A DNA stretch of 38,531 nucleotides from contig CAZRNB010000012.1 in assembly GCA_964601355.1 (NCBI GenBank), positions 1 through 38,531 on the forward strand, written 5' to 3'. The DNA comes from CAZRNB01 sp964601355 (GTDB taxonomy: Bacteria; Planctomycetota; Phycisphaerae; Sedimentisphaerales; Anaerobacaceae). The notes under the pieces were generated by a model, which worked only from the letters and a program-made list of their open reading frames with translations, made no database searches and was not told the origin of the DNA. Each line of letters begins with the position of its first letter. Position 1 is the stretch's first letter. Shown here piece by piece: positions 14,632-22,564 of the stretch. The translations under genes were made by a program, and so were the position numbers.

Positions 14632-15867
14632 ATGGTTAATGAAAAAGAATCGCCGCAATTTTCCAAAGATATGCTTTTCCTCAAGGTGTTCCAGACTTTC
14701 CGAATGGCCATACAGCCAAGCAAATTGGTAATTACCTTCATAGCAGTAGCGATTATTTACGTAGCTGGCCAGCTAATGGACGTTATATTCCTGGCCGCTT
14801 CCGGCTCACAAGATGAAGGTGCTGTATTTACAATACTCTGGAATTCCGCCTCCGAAAGATTTCACGACGTGTTAGAATCATTGTTTACATTTAACATACT
14901 TGGTGTAGCCAATAATATCAGCGGCTATTTCACAATGGTTGGAGAAGCATTTAAAGATCATTACATTTATTGTCTGATTTTTTTTGTAATAAAACTCATT
15001 GTTATTGCACTGGCCTGCGGAGCTGTCTGTCGAATTGCAGCGCTGCAGTTTGCCAAAGGCGAAAAACCTGGCTTGACCGAAGCACTTCGTTTTAGTACAA
15101 AAAAATTCACAAGTTTTTTTTCCGCACCTTTAGCACCGCTGGGGATAATTATCTTCATCGGCTTCTTCATATTCCTTTTGGGGCTCATAGGTAATATTCC
15201 CTGGGCCGGCAAGCCTATAATGGTCATCTTTATGCCGTTGGCTCTACTTGCCGGCGGATTGATAGCAATTGTCTTAATTGGAGCAATTGCAGGTTTCAAC
15301 TTAATGTTTCCCGCAGTAGCTTATGATGGCTCAGATGCTTTTGATGCGATCAGCCGCTCCTTCAGCTACATCTATGCAAAGCCGTGGAGAATGGGCTTCT
15401 ACACGATTATATCTGCGATTTATGGAGCGATTTGTTACATATTTGTGCGGCTTTTCGCCCTCCTGCTGCTTTGGATTGCCCGCTTTTTTCTGCAATTAGG
15501 CATACTGGGCGACAATAGCAAGCTCAAAGAGATCTGGCAGGAGCCTCCCACATTTACCCAGCTAATTGTTCAGCCGAATTGGGCAGAGCTTAGAGGATTG
15601 GAATCGTTTGCCGCTTTTTTAGTATATATATTACTAATAGCTGTTGTCCTGCTGGTTGTTGCTTTTATTGTAAGTTTTTATTTCTCCGCTAATACTATAA
15701 TCTATTCACTAATGCGTAAGGCAGTTGACAACACCGCTTTAGAGGACGTCTATTTAGCCGCCGAGCAAAGTAGTTCCGAGCTGACACCTGCTAAGCCGGA
15801 AGAAAACCAGTCAGAACCAGAATCAGAAAATCAATCGGATGAAAGTGAATCAGAGCCGGTTGAATAA
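14632..15867 (+). CDS. Polytopic membrane protein of unknown function
   Basis: The ATG at 14632 is selected because AAGGAG (14621-14626) lies 5 bases before it; an upstream in-frame ATG at 14590 lacks a ribosome binding site. The 411-aa protein has about seven hydrophobic segments, including LVITFIAVAIIYVAGQL, CLIFFVIKLIVIALACGAV, GIIIFIGFFIFLLGLIG, PLALLAGGLIAIVLIGAIA and FLVYILLIAVVLLVVAFIV. It ends in a Glu/Ser-rich disordered cytoplasmic tail. The signature FPAVAYDGSDAFDAISRSFS after a membrane helix resembles DUF975/YciC-like membrane proteins, where a similar P-x-G-x2-A-x2-RS motif occurs; this is a weak assignment. It is likely monocistronic. Confidence 0.75.
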   Translation: MVNEKESPQFSKDMLFLKVFQTFRMAIQPSKLVITFIAVAIIYVAGQLMDVIFLAASGSQDEGAVFTILWNSASERFHDVLESLFTFNILGVANNISGYFTMVGEAFKDHYIYCLIFFVIKLIVIALACGAVCRIAALQFAKGEKPGLTEALRFSTKKFTSFFSAPLAPLGIIIFIGFFIFLLGLIGNIPWAGKPIMVIFMPLALLAGGLIAIVLIGAIAGFNLMFPAVAYDGSDAFDAISRSFSYIYAKPWRMGFYTIISAIYGAICYIFVRLFALLLLWIARFFLQLGILGDNSKLKEIWQEPPTFTQLIVQPNWAELRGLESFAAFLVYILLIAVVLLVVAFIVSFYFSANTIIYSLMRKAVDNTALEDVYLAAEQSSSELTPAKPEENQSEPESENQSDESESEPVE

Positions 15868-15875
15868 TCAGAGTT

Positions 15876-15928
15876 ATTATCTTCGGCTATTCAATAGATA
15901 ATCTCTTCATGCTCATGCTCTGAAGAGA
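15876..15928. terminator. Two hairpins downstream of the membrane protein gene
   Basis: ATTATCT (15876-15882) pairs with AGATAAT (15896-15902), and TCTCTTCA (15902-15909) pairs with TGAAGAGA (15921-15928). Both stems are perfect, but no T-run follows either one. They may protect the 3' end or assist termination; support for a true intrinsic terminator is weak. Confidence 0.3.
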
Positions 15929-16080
15929 CGAGATCGTGAATTCGTCAAACCGGATTCTACAGTAATACCAATCACAGCTTCAGATTGTAAAATTTGATGC
16001 TTGCTGCTAAGTTCGTGAACCTTTATCTTTTATCAAAAATAAGGTATAAATTCACAAATAACTAATTGGAATAAAGCCCA

Positions 16081-16881
16081 ATGAGTCCAGATTCAATATT
16101 TAATAACAAAATGGCTAAACAAAGATTGCAAAAAGTTCTGGCAGCGGCCGGCATTGGTTCACGCAGGAATTGTGAAGAGCTAATCCTCAGCGGATTAGTT
16201 CAGGTTAATCGAAAAGTTGTAGATAAGCTGCCGGTCTTCGTTGATCCGGAAAAAGACATTATAACAGTGGACAGAAGAAGGATTCAGCCTGAAAGAAAGG
16301 TGTATTTTCTTTTTAATAAACCAAAGGGTGTGATTTGCACCAATTCAGACCCGTTGGGTAGAAAAAAAGCGATAGATTTTATTTCTGTACGTGAACGTAT
16401 CTTTTGTGTAGGAAGACTTGATGCGGATACAACAGGAATCATTATCCTTACCAACGATAGTGACCTGGCAAATAGATTAACACATCCAAGATATGAAGTG
16501 CCTAAAACTTATATAGCGAAAGTTAAAGGCCGGATCGGCGGTGAAGCGGTGGAAAAATTAAAGAAAGATATTCGGCTGGCTAAAGGCAAAACTTCCAAAG
16601 GTGCGGTGAAGATATTAAGTCGTTCGCCTTCAGCGGATGAAGAATCGTTAGTGGAAATCACGATTCACGAAGGACTTAACCGCCAGGTTCGCAGAATGTT
16701 CGCTAAAGCAGGTTTGCCTGTAAAATCGCTTACAAGAACACGCATCGGCAATCTCACTGTAAAAGGCCTTAATATAGGAAGTTTTAGAGCACTGACCACT
16801 GCTGAAATTGCATATCTGAACCTGTCCCCGCCGCAAGGCGTCCTGTGGAGAGCACGGCCGAGGGAAAGGAATAAAATATAA
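16081..16881 (+). CDS. Pseudouridine synthase, RsuA/RluB family
   Basis: Modifies uridine to pseudouridine in rRNA (16S for RsuA, 23S for RluB/E/F). An N-terminal S4 RNA-binding domain (RLQKVLAAAGIGSRRNCEEL to about residue 70) is followed by the catalytic domain with KPKGVICTNSDP and GRLDADTTGIIILTND, in which Asp114 is the catalytic aspartate. LNRQVRRMFAKAGLPVKSLTR is the family's C-terminal motif. The 266-aa length and S4 domain favour RluB-type activity on 23S rRNA over RluA families, but RsuA and RluB cannot be separated by eye. The start could also be the Met at 16111 (MAKQRLQK); neither has a clear Shine-Dalgarno sequence. Confidence 0.9.
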   Translation: MSPDSIFNNKMAKQRLQKVLAAAGIGSRRNCEELILSGLVQVNRKVVDKLPVFVDPEKDIITVDRRRIQPERKVYFLFNKPKGVICTNSDPLGRKKAIDFISVRERIFCVGRLDADTTGIIILTNDSDLANRLTHPRYEVPKTYIAKVKGRIGGEAVEKLKKDIRLAKGKTSKGAVKILSRSPSADEESLVEITIHEGLNRQVRRMFAKAGLPVKSLTRTRIGNLTVKGLNIGSFRALTTAEIAYLNLSPPQGVLWRARPRERNKI

Positions 16882-16958
16882 AGGTAATTAAACATAAGAC
16901 ATCCATAGCAAAAAGAGACGTCGAAAAGGGAAAAAAGCAGCCGATAGCCGATCGTCGA

Positions 16959-19076
16959 ATGTCAAGCCGAAGGTTTTGGCTTTTTCGAATTGCCGCTCTT
17001 ATCTTTATTCCGTCTTTGTTATTTTTGCTGCTGGAGATGGGACTTCGCATCGCAGGTTTCGGCTTCTCTTCGAATGCTATCGTAAAGTGTAAACTGAGCG
17101 GTAAGACGTGCTATCGTGACAACCTCAAATTCGCCTGGCGGTTCTTTCCGCCGAATATCGCTCGAACAGCCAATCCGTACATTTTTCCTGCCGATAAACC
17201 AGGCGATACCTATCGAATCTTTGTGCTTGGAGAATCCGCAGCGGCCGGTACTCCGGATGGGGCTTTTTGTTTTGGACGGTTTCTACAGGTAATTTTGCGT
17301 CAACAGTATCCTAAAGTAAATTTCGAGGTCATAACAACTGCGATGCCGGCTATAAATTCCCACGTTATTTTGGAAATCGCAAAAGACTGCGCCCGACACC
17401 GGCCCGACCTATTTATCGTTTATATGGGCAACAATGAAGTGATCGGGCCTTATGGAGCAGGAACTGTTTTTGCGCCACTTTCGGAAAGTTTATCTTTCAT
17501 TCATTTCGACATGGCTTTAAAAGCCACAAGAACGGGCCAGCTGCTTCTGAATTTATTGGAGCCGATAAGTCGCAGCAAGGATACACCAAAAGTTTGGTTT
17601 GGACTTGAAATGTTTCTTGCAAAACAAATACCTTTCGATGACAAGCGTCTTGAGGCTGTTTACAAACATTTTCGTAGAAACCTTGAAGATATCAGGCGTG
17701 CTGCCCACAAAAGTGGCGCCAAAATAATTTTGTCCACAGTTGTCGGCAATTTGAAAGACTGCCCGCCGTTTGCATCACTTCACCGGTCAAACTTAACAGA
17801 TGTCGAAAAGAAAAAATGGGACGATATTTATCAACAAGGCATAGCAGACGAGTCATCTGGAGATTACACCAAGGCAGTGGAACGATACTTAGGGGCAGGA
17901 GAGATTGATGACCGCCACGCAGAAATGCAATTTCGGTTAGGCCGATGTTACTGGGCGATAGGCGAACATGACAAGGCGCGTCTTAGGTTTACGATGGCAC
18001 GTGATTTAGACACGCTCAGGTTTCGCGCTGACACGTATATAAACCATCTTATTCGTGACACTGTCGCTGGTAAAGCCGCAGAAGGTGTTTACCTGGTGGA
18101 TGCTGTCAAGGTTTTCCAAGAGAATAGCCCATACGAAACTGCGGGCGAAGAACTCTTTTATGAGCACGTCCATACAAATTTTACCGGCAATTATCTTTTA
18201 GCTGCGGCAATCTTCAAACAGATAGATGAGATCCTTCCAGAGCAGATAAAACGATATAAGGCCGGACAACAATTGACCACCAAAGAGGAATGTGCGAGAT
18301 ATTTAGCGTACACAGACTGGGACCAATACAAAATCGCAGAAGAGGTTCTTAATGCCTATATCAAGCGGGCACCGTTTACCAACCAGCTCTATCATACTCA
18401 GCAGGTGAGTCAAATGGAGAAAAGACTTGATTCTCTTCGGGGAAATCTTTCTAAAGAGTCTCTGGAAGAAGCTAACGCTCAGTATCGATGGGCGATTCAG
18501 CAAAGTCCCTCGGATTGGTGGCTGCACTGGAAATACGGCGAACTGTTGGAAGAGCTGGGCAGCTATAATGCCGCTGCTGAGCAGTATCATTTGGTCCTGA
18601 ATTTTGTGCCAAATCGTTACGAGGCGTATGCCAAACTGGGTCTTTTCTCTGGAAAACAGGGAAACTTAGATGCAGCAATTGCCCAAAATTTGGAAGCACT
18701 ACGGATCAAACCAATTTATGCCGACGCACATTATAATTTAGGATTGGCGTACCAACTTCAAGAAAAGTACGAAAAGTCTATTGAACATTATACTAAAGCG
18801 ATTCGATTCAAGCCGGAATTTGCGCAGGCTTACAATAATCTGGCAGTAGTGCTGTTCCAGCAGGGCAAGGTTAGAGAGGCAGTGGAAACATATCACAATG
18901 GCTTGATATTCGTGCCGGAAAATTTAAATCTGCATTACAATCTGGGCCTTATGCTGGAAAAGCAAGGACTTAGAAATGAAGCTATAAAGGAGCTTCAGGC
19001 CGCTTTACAGATAGACCCCAACTCTGTCAAGACACGTAAGGCGCTGCAAGCGTTATTGAAAAATCCCTCCAAATAA
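16959..19076 (+). CDS. SGNH/GDSL hydrolase-like protein with TPR repeats
   Basis: A 705-aa membrane-anchored protein with one N-terminal hydrophobic segment (residues about 7-33), so the bulk should be extracytoplasmic. The SGNH fold is seen as block I FVLGESAAAG (Ser93), block III YMGNNE (around residues 155-160) and a block V-like EHVHTNFTGNYLL (His405), with Glu402 where Asp is usual. The central part (about 280-370) and residues 480-700 contain several TPR units, for example DAHYNLGLAYQLQEKYEKSI and QAYNNLAVVLFQQGKVREAV. Family members may hydrolyse or transfer acyl groups on surface polysaccharides, but no substrate is shown. It converges on a carbamoyltransferase-SxtJ-DUF5989 operon, an arrangement that suggests a shared envelope pathway. 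Confidence 0.82.
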   Translation: MSSRRFWLFRIAALIFIPSLLFLLLEMGLRIAGFGFSSNAIVKCKLSGKTCYRDNLKFAWRFFPPNIARTANPYIFPADKPGDTYRIFVLGESAAAGTPDGAFCFGRFLQVILRQQYPKVNFEVITTAMPAINSHVILEIAKDCARHRPDLFIVYMGNNEVIGPYGAGTVFAPLSESLSFIHFDMALKATRTGQLLLNLLEPISRSKDTPKVWFGLEMFLAKQIPFDDKRLEAVYKHFRRNLEDIRRAAHKSGAKIILSTVVGNLKDCPPFASLHRSNLTDVEKKKWDDIYQQGIADESSGDYTKAVERYLGAGEIDDRHAEMQFRLGRCYWAIGEHDKARLRFTMARDLDTLRFRADTYINHLIRDTVAGKAAEGVYLVDAVKVFQENSPYETAGEELFYEHVHTNFTGNYLLAAAIFKQIDEILPEQIKRYKAGQQLTTKEECARYLAYTDWDQYKIAEEVLNAYIKRAPFTNQLYHTQQVSQMEKRLDSLRGNLSKESLEEANAQYRWAIQQSPSDWWLHWKYGELLEELGSYNAAAEQYHLVLNFVPNRYEAYAKLGLFSGKQGNLDAAIAQNLEALRIKPIYADAHYNLGLAYQLQEKYEKSIEHYTKAIRFKPEFAQAYNNLAVVLFQQGKVREAVETYHNGLIFVPENLNLHYNLGLMLEKQGLRNEAIKELQAALQIDPNSVKTRKALQALLKNPSK

Positions 19077-19103
19077 AATCCTGCGCTAAATCGCGGAAAA
19101 CAA

Positions 19104-19160
19104 CCCCGCAGTAAACTGCGGGGCTAAATATTTTTTTATTTAGCCCCCCAATTTATTGGG
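19104..19160. terminator. Paired hairpins between convergent genes (bidirectional terminator)
   Basis: CCCCGCAG (19104-19111) pairs with CTGCGGGG (19116-19123) around a TAAA loop and is followed by an AT-rich run with seven T residues (about 19131-19137). GCTAAATA and ATTTAGC flank that run. CCCCCCAA then pairs with TTGGGGGG (within 19144-19164). Lying between the SGNH-TPR gene on plus and DUF5989 on minus, this array can serve as a terminator for both directions. Confidence 0.7.
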
Positions 19161-19169
19161 GGGTTCTTC

Positions 19170-19379
19170 CTAAAAAAGCGGATAAATAAACGGAGCTATC
19201 GCCGTACCGCCCAGCAGTATTAGTAAACTCAAAAGCAGCAGAACAATCAGTATTGGTAACAGCCACCACTTTTTGTTGTGTTTAAGAAAAAACCAGAACT
19301 CAAAAAGCAGGGACGGACGCTTTTTCTGGGCAGCCTTCTCAAAGTCATTGGATTTTTTCTTTCGGGACTTTTTAGCCAT
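19170..19379 (-). CDS. DUF5989 family small membrane protein
   Basis: A 69-aa protein with a Lys/Arg-rich N terminus and a single hydrophobic C-terminal segment. The signature EFWFFLKHNKKWWLLPILIV followed by LLLLSLLILLGG and APFIYPLF is what I recognise as the DUF5989 family, small proteins often found next to carbamoyltransferases and SxtJ. A good Shine-Dalgarno sequence (GGAG, 7 bases before ATG) fixes the start. It is the last gene of a three-gene minus-strand operon, 18 bases after SxtJ. Biochemical function is unknown. Confidence 0.85.
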   Translation of the reverse strand: MAKKSRKKKSNDFEKAAQKKRPSLLFEFWFFLKHNKKWWLLPILIVLLLLSLLILLGGTAIAPFIYPLF

Positions 19380-19397
19380 TCGTAGTCTCCAGCTTCA

Positions 19398-19817
19398 TTA
19401 AAACTGATGAAAATATCGCTCGTTGCTGTCAGGTGGACACCGGGGCAGCCAATAGCTTTCAGCAGATGAATCAAACTTGCGGCATAGCGGGTCACGACCA
19501 ACAAAGCGAAAAATAAGTCCTATCGGCGCAAGCAAAAGAAAATAAAAGCTCGCCAGCAATATGAAGCTTACAAACCAGCCGACTGGTACCGTTACCAGAA
19601 TCAAACCAACGTAGATTATCCTTGATACTTTATCCGAAATAATGCTGAATAGAAAGATAATAATACCTATGCCGGAAATTATCAAAATCCACTGAATCCC
19701 AAGTCCCTTGAGCATACAAAGCAGCAGAGATATAACAGCCGAAGCGACCACGGCAATGAGACCGAAATTGCGAAGCTCTTTGTGATCAGGACGCCAGTTT
19801 ATTTCTACGAGTGACAT
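19398..19817 (-). CDS. SxtJ family membrane protein
   Basis: A 139-aa protein with about three to four hydrophobic segments (VVASAVISLLLCMLKGLG, ILIISGIGIIIFLFSII, IIYVGLILVTVPVGWFVSFI and ASFYFLLLAPIGLIFRFV) and a conserved tail, SSAESYWLPRC followed by ERYFHQF. This pattern matches SxtJ-type proteins, named after a gene of the saxitoxin cluster but found widely beside O-carbamoyltransferases. It sits 26 bases downstream of the carbamoyltransferase stop and 18 bases before DUF5989, so one transcript is likely. Role is unknown; a membrane scaffold or acceptor-presenting partner is speculative. Confidence 0.82.
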   Translation of the reverse strand: MSLVEINWRPDHKELRNFGLIAVVASAVISLLLCMLKGLGIQWILIISGIGIIIFLFSIISDKVSRIIYVGLILVTVPVGWFVSFILLASFYFLLLAPIGLIFRFVGRDPLCRKFDSSAESYWLPRCPPDSNERYFHQF

Positions 19818-19843
19818 TTTTGTCTTTTCTCTCGAAGAATAAT

Positions 19844-21679
19844 TTAATCTAACTCGAATTGAGCTAAATACTCATCCACCTCATGCCGGGTCGCCTGTGG
19901 CTGCTGTTCTTTGTAAAGCAGGTGATTTTCCATGACCAAAACGTCCATATTAGTAGCCATAAAACACCGATACGCGTGCTCTGGAGAACAAACAATAGGC
20001 TCGCCACGAATATTAAAGCTCGTATTGATTATCACCGGACAGCCGGTCGTTTCTTTAAATCGGCTCATTAAACGATACAGCGCAGGGTGACGTTCGGCAT
20101 CTACGGTCTGGATGCGAGCCGAATAATCCACGTGCGTGACAGCAGGAATGGAGCTTCGTTTAACCTTGAGTTTATCTAAACCTTTAAGAGACTCCGGCGG
20201 CGTATCTAACAGCAGACGTTTATCATTTTTAACGTCTGCAACTAACAACATATAAGGGCTTTCCTGACCGCATGGAAGGTCGAAATATTCTTGAGTGTTT
20301 TCACTCAGAACACACGGCGCAAAAGGACGGAAGGACTCACGGAACTTTATCTTAAGATTCATTATCGACTGCATTTTTTCACTTCGAGCGTCGCCGATAA
20401 TGCTGCGGCTGCCCAGCGCACGTGGGCCGAATTCCATGCGTCCCTGGAACCAGCCGATAACTTTTTCATGGCTGATCATCTCTACAACCTTCTCAATTAA
20501 CTTTTCTGAGTCATCGTAGGTATGGTACTTTGCATTAACCGAGTCCAGAAACCGGCGGATTTGTTCGCTGCTATAAGCTGGGCCGAGCAGAGAAGCCTTC
20601 TGTTGATCTTTGCCATCGACTTTGCGCTCGTTATTCAGCAGTTGATACCACACAAATAACGCTGCTCCGAGCGCGCCACCGGCGTCGCCGGCCGCGGGCT
20701 GAATCCAGATATTTTCAAAAGGTCCTTCTCGCAGAATTCGACCGTTGCCAACGCAGTTAAGTGCCACGCCACCTGCCAGTACAAGGTTTTTCATGCTGGT
20801 TCGACAATAAACGTGGTTAGCGGTGCGGAGCATTATCTCCCCGGTAACAGCCTGGATAGATGCAGCAATATCCATTTCCCGCTGAGTCAGGGGTGATTCT
20901 GACCTGCGAGGAGGGCCGCCGAACAGTTTTTCAAACTTTGAATTTGTCATTACGGTCTTGTAACAATAAGGAAAATAAGACATGTTCAAACGAAATGACC
21001 CGTCTTGTTTTAGGTCGATCATTTTCTCTAATATCAGCTCATAATACTTCGGCTCGCCATAAGGCGCCAATCCCATCAGCTTGTATTCGCCGGAATTTAC
21101 ACGAAAGCCGGTAAAATATGTGAAAGCCGAGTAAAGTAAGCCGAGCGAATGAGGAAAGTGCATCACATTAGTCAATTCAATTTTATTTCCGCGACCAGTT
21201 CCGAAACTGCCTGTTGCCCACTCGCCGACGCCATCCATGGTAAGAATTGCAGCCTCCTCGAAAGGAGAGGGGAAAAAAGCGCTGGCAGCATGTGACTCAT
21301 GGTGCTCAGTAAAAATATAACGGCCTTTGTAACCATTATTCAGGGCCTTATCCATTTCTCCTGGCAAATACAACTTATGACGCAGCCACAAGGGCATGCT
21401 CATTAAGAACTGTTTAAAACCACGTGGAGCATAGGCTATGTAAGTCTCCAGCAGCCTTTCAAATTTAACAAGCGGCTTTTCGTAAAAGACAACATAATCG
21501 ATGTTTTCCGCGTTGATATTGCCAGCCTGGAGGCAATAGTCAACTGCATTTGATGGGAATCGGCTGTCGTGTTTTTTTCGTGTAAATCGCTCCTCCTGTG
21601 CGGCTGCAATAATTTCTCCATTGCGGACAAGTGCCGCTGCGCTATCATGATAAAAAGCCGAGATTCCAAGAATATTCAT
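19844..21679 (-). CDS. O-carbamoyltransferase, NodU/CmcH/TobZ family
   Basis: Transfers carbamoyl from carbamoyl phosphate (through carbamoyl-AMP) to a hydroxyl on a sugar or other acceptor. The N-terminal domain starts MNILGISAFYHDSAAALV and holds the metal-binding EHHESHAASAFFPSPF and ILTMDGVGEWATGSFG. LVLAGGVALNCVGNGRI follows. The C-terminal YrdC-like part shows GWFQGRMEFGPRALGSRS and TSFNIRGEPIVCSPEHA. The start is placed at the ATG at 21679 because the next 35 residues upstream, in frame to 21784, do not match the family. The 611-aa length is normal. It leads a minus-strand operon with SxtJ and DUF5989. The acceptor is unknown; surface glycan or lipid is plausible given the SGNH protein facing it. 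Confidence 0.93.
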   Translation of the reverse strand: MNILGISAFYHDSAAALVRNGEIIAAAQEERFTRKKHDSRFPSNAVDYCLQAGNINAENIDYVVFYEKPLVKFERLLETYIAYAPRGFKQFLMSMPLWLRHKLYLPGEMDKALNNGYKGRYIFTEHHESHAASAFFPSPFEEAAILTMDGVGEWATGSFGTGRGNKIELTNVMHFPHSLGLLYSAFTYFTGFRVNSGEYKLMGLAPYGEPKYYELILEKMIDLKQDGSFRLNMSYFPYCYKTVMTNSKFEKLFGGPPRRSESPLTQREMDIAASIQAVTGEIMLRTANHVYCRTSMKNLVLAGGVALNCVGNGRILREGPFENIWIQPAAGDAGGALGAALFVWYQLLNNERKVDGKDQQKASLLGPAYSSEQIRRFLDSVNAKYHTYDDSEKLIEKVVEMISHEKVIGWFQGRMEFGPRALGSRSIIGDARSEKMQSIMNLKIKFRESFRPFAPCVLSENTQEYFDLPCGQESPYMLLVADVKNDKRLLLDTPPESLKGLDKLKVKRSSIPAVTHVDYSARIQTVDAERHPALYRLMSRFKETTGCPVIINTSFNIRGEPIVCSPEHAYRCFMATNMDVLVMENHLLYKEQQPQATRHEVDEYLAQFELD

Positions 21680-21862
21680 ACTATTTCTATCAGCAGGTTC
21701 GATGCCGAAAGGCAAAAGACTGAAGAAAAGAAACAATTCTTGAGTCTTATCTGATTTACTCTTGCAATTTCCAAACGAAACCATATATTTAATAGCTTAA
21801 TCTTTTAGGAATGCAATGTTATTGTTAAATGCTAAGAAATAATAAAAATAGGAGTGTGTTTA

Positions 21863-22123
21863 ATGTCGAGAGTTTGTTATTTTACCGGTAGAAAAACGGT
21901 GTTTGGCAGAAGCATCGCTCGGCGTGGTAAGGCCAAGTACCTTGGTGGCGTTGGCCGAAAAATTACCGGCATCAGCAAAAGAAAGTTCAAACCCAATATA
22001 CAAAAGGTCAGAGCTATTGTCGATGGCACGGTCTGCCGAATTAAAGTCTCAGCCAAAGCTATACGCATGGGCCTGGTTCAAAAACGGCTTAAACGAAATT
22101 ACCAGCCTGTCGAAAAAGAATAG
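21863..22123 (+). CDS. rpmB: 50S ribosomal protein L28
   Basis: An 86-aa basic ribosomal protein. MSRVCYFTGRKTVFGRSI, KRKFKPNIQKVRAIVDGTV and RIKVSAKAIRMG match L28 across bacteria. The ATG at 21863 is preceded by AGGAG (21850-21854); a GTG three codons upstream overlaps that ribosome binding site and is rejected. It is divergent from the carbamoyltransferase gene and followed by a terminator before gatC, so it is likely its own unit. The lone Cys5 suggests no zinc ribbon. Confidence 0.95.
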   Translation: MSRVCYFTGRKTVFGRSIARRGKAKYLGGVGRKITGISKRKFKPNIQKVRAIVDGTVCRIKVSAKAIRMGLVQKRLKRNYQPVEKE

Positions 22124-22142
22124 AGAAAAATTAAACATTCAG

Positions 22143-22193
22143 CCCCGCGTTTTACGCGGGGTTCAGCGGGGCGGGCTTTGCCTCGCTTTTTTT
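22143..22193 (+). terminator. Tandem GC-rich hairpins with T-run after rpmB
   Basis: CCCCGCG (22143-22149) pairs perfectly with CGCGGGG (22155-22161). A second stem, CGGGGC (22167-22172) with GCCTCG (around 22179-22185), is followed by seven T residues (22187-22193). This arrangement is a convincing intrinsic terminator ending the rpmB transcript. Confidence 0.8.
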
Positions 22194-22213
22194 GTTTAAA
22201 TGGGTACAAAAAA

Positions 22214-22522
22214 ATGGGAAAAAAGATTGACCGATCTCAGGTGAGAAAGGTCGCTAAGCTATCACGTCTGGAATTGACCGAGGCAGAGATTGAAGAGTTC
22301 ACCGGCCAGCTCAGCGCAATCCTCGGCTACGTAGAAAAAATGAACGAGTTAGATACCACCGGCGTTGAGCCTCTGGCACACTGTCTGCCGATCAGTAATG
22401 TCTTCCGCGAAGATTGCGTGAAAGAGTCACTCGGAACCGAAAAGACGTTGGCAAATGCGCCGCAGCGTGACGGTGATTTTTTTAAGGTGCCCAAAATACT
22501 CGATGACAGTTCAGCAGCGTAA
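22214..22522 (+). CDS. gatC: Asp-tRNA(Asn)/Glu-tRNA(Gln) amidotransferase subunit C
   Basis: A 102-aa subunit of GatCAB, which amidates misacylated Glu-tRNA-Gln and/or Asp-tRNA-Asn. GatC wraps GatA and GatB and stabilises the complex. Family features are VRKVAKLSRLELTEAEIEEF, LSAILGYVEKMNELDTTGV and the C-terminal FKVPKILD. The ATG at 22214 is preferred over the in-frame upstream start at 22178, whose first 12 residues come from the terminator region. It is followed by gatA after 42 bases. Confidence 0.93.
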   Translation: MGKKIDRSQVRKVAKLSRLELTEAEIEEFTGQLSAILGYVEKMNELDTTGVEPLAHCLPISNVFREDCVKESLGTEKTLANAPQRDGDFFKVPKILDDSSAA

Positions 22523-22564
22523 CTCAAGTTTAGCCGTCGCCGGTACGGCGACGGAAATCAAGCA

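Noticed and set aside
21680..21784. 35-codon N-terminal extension of the carbamoyltransferase
   Set aside because: The family begins at MNILGISAFYHDSAAAL (21679); the extension has no homologous look.
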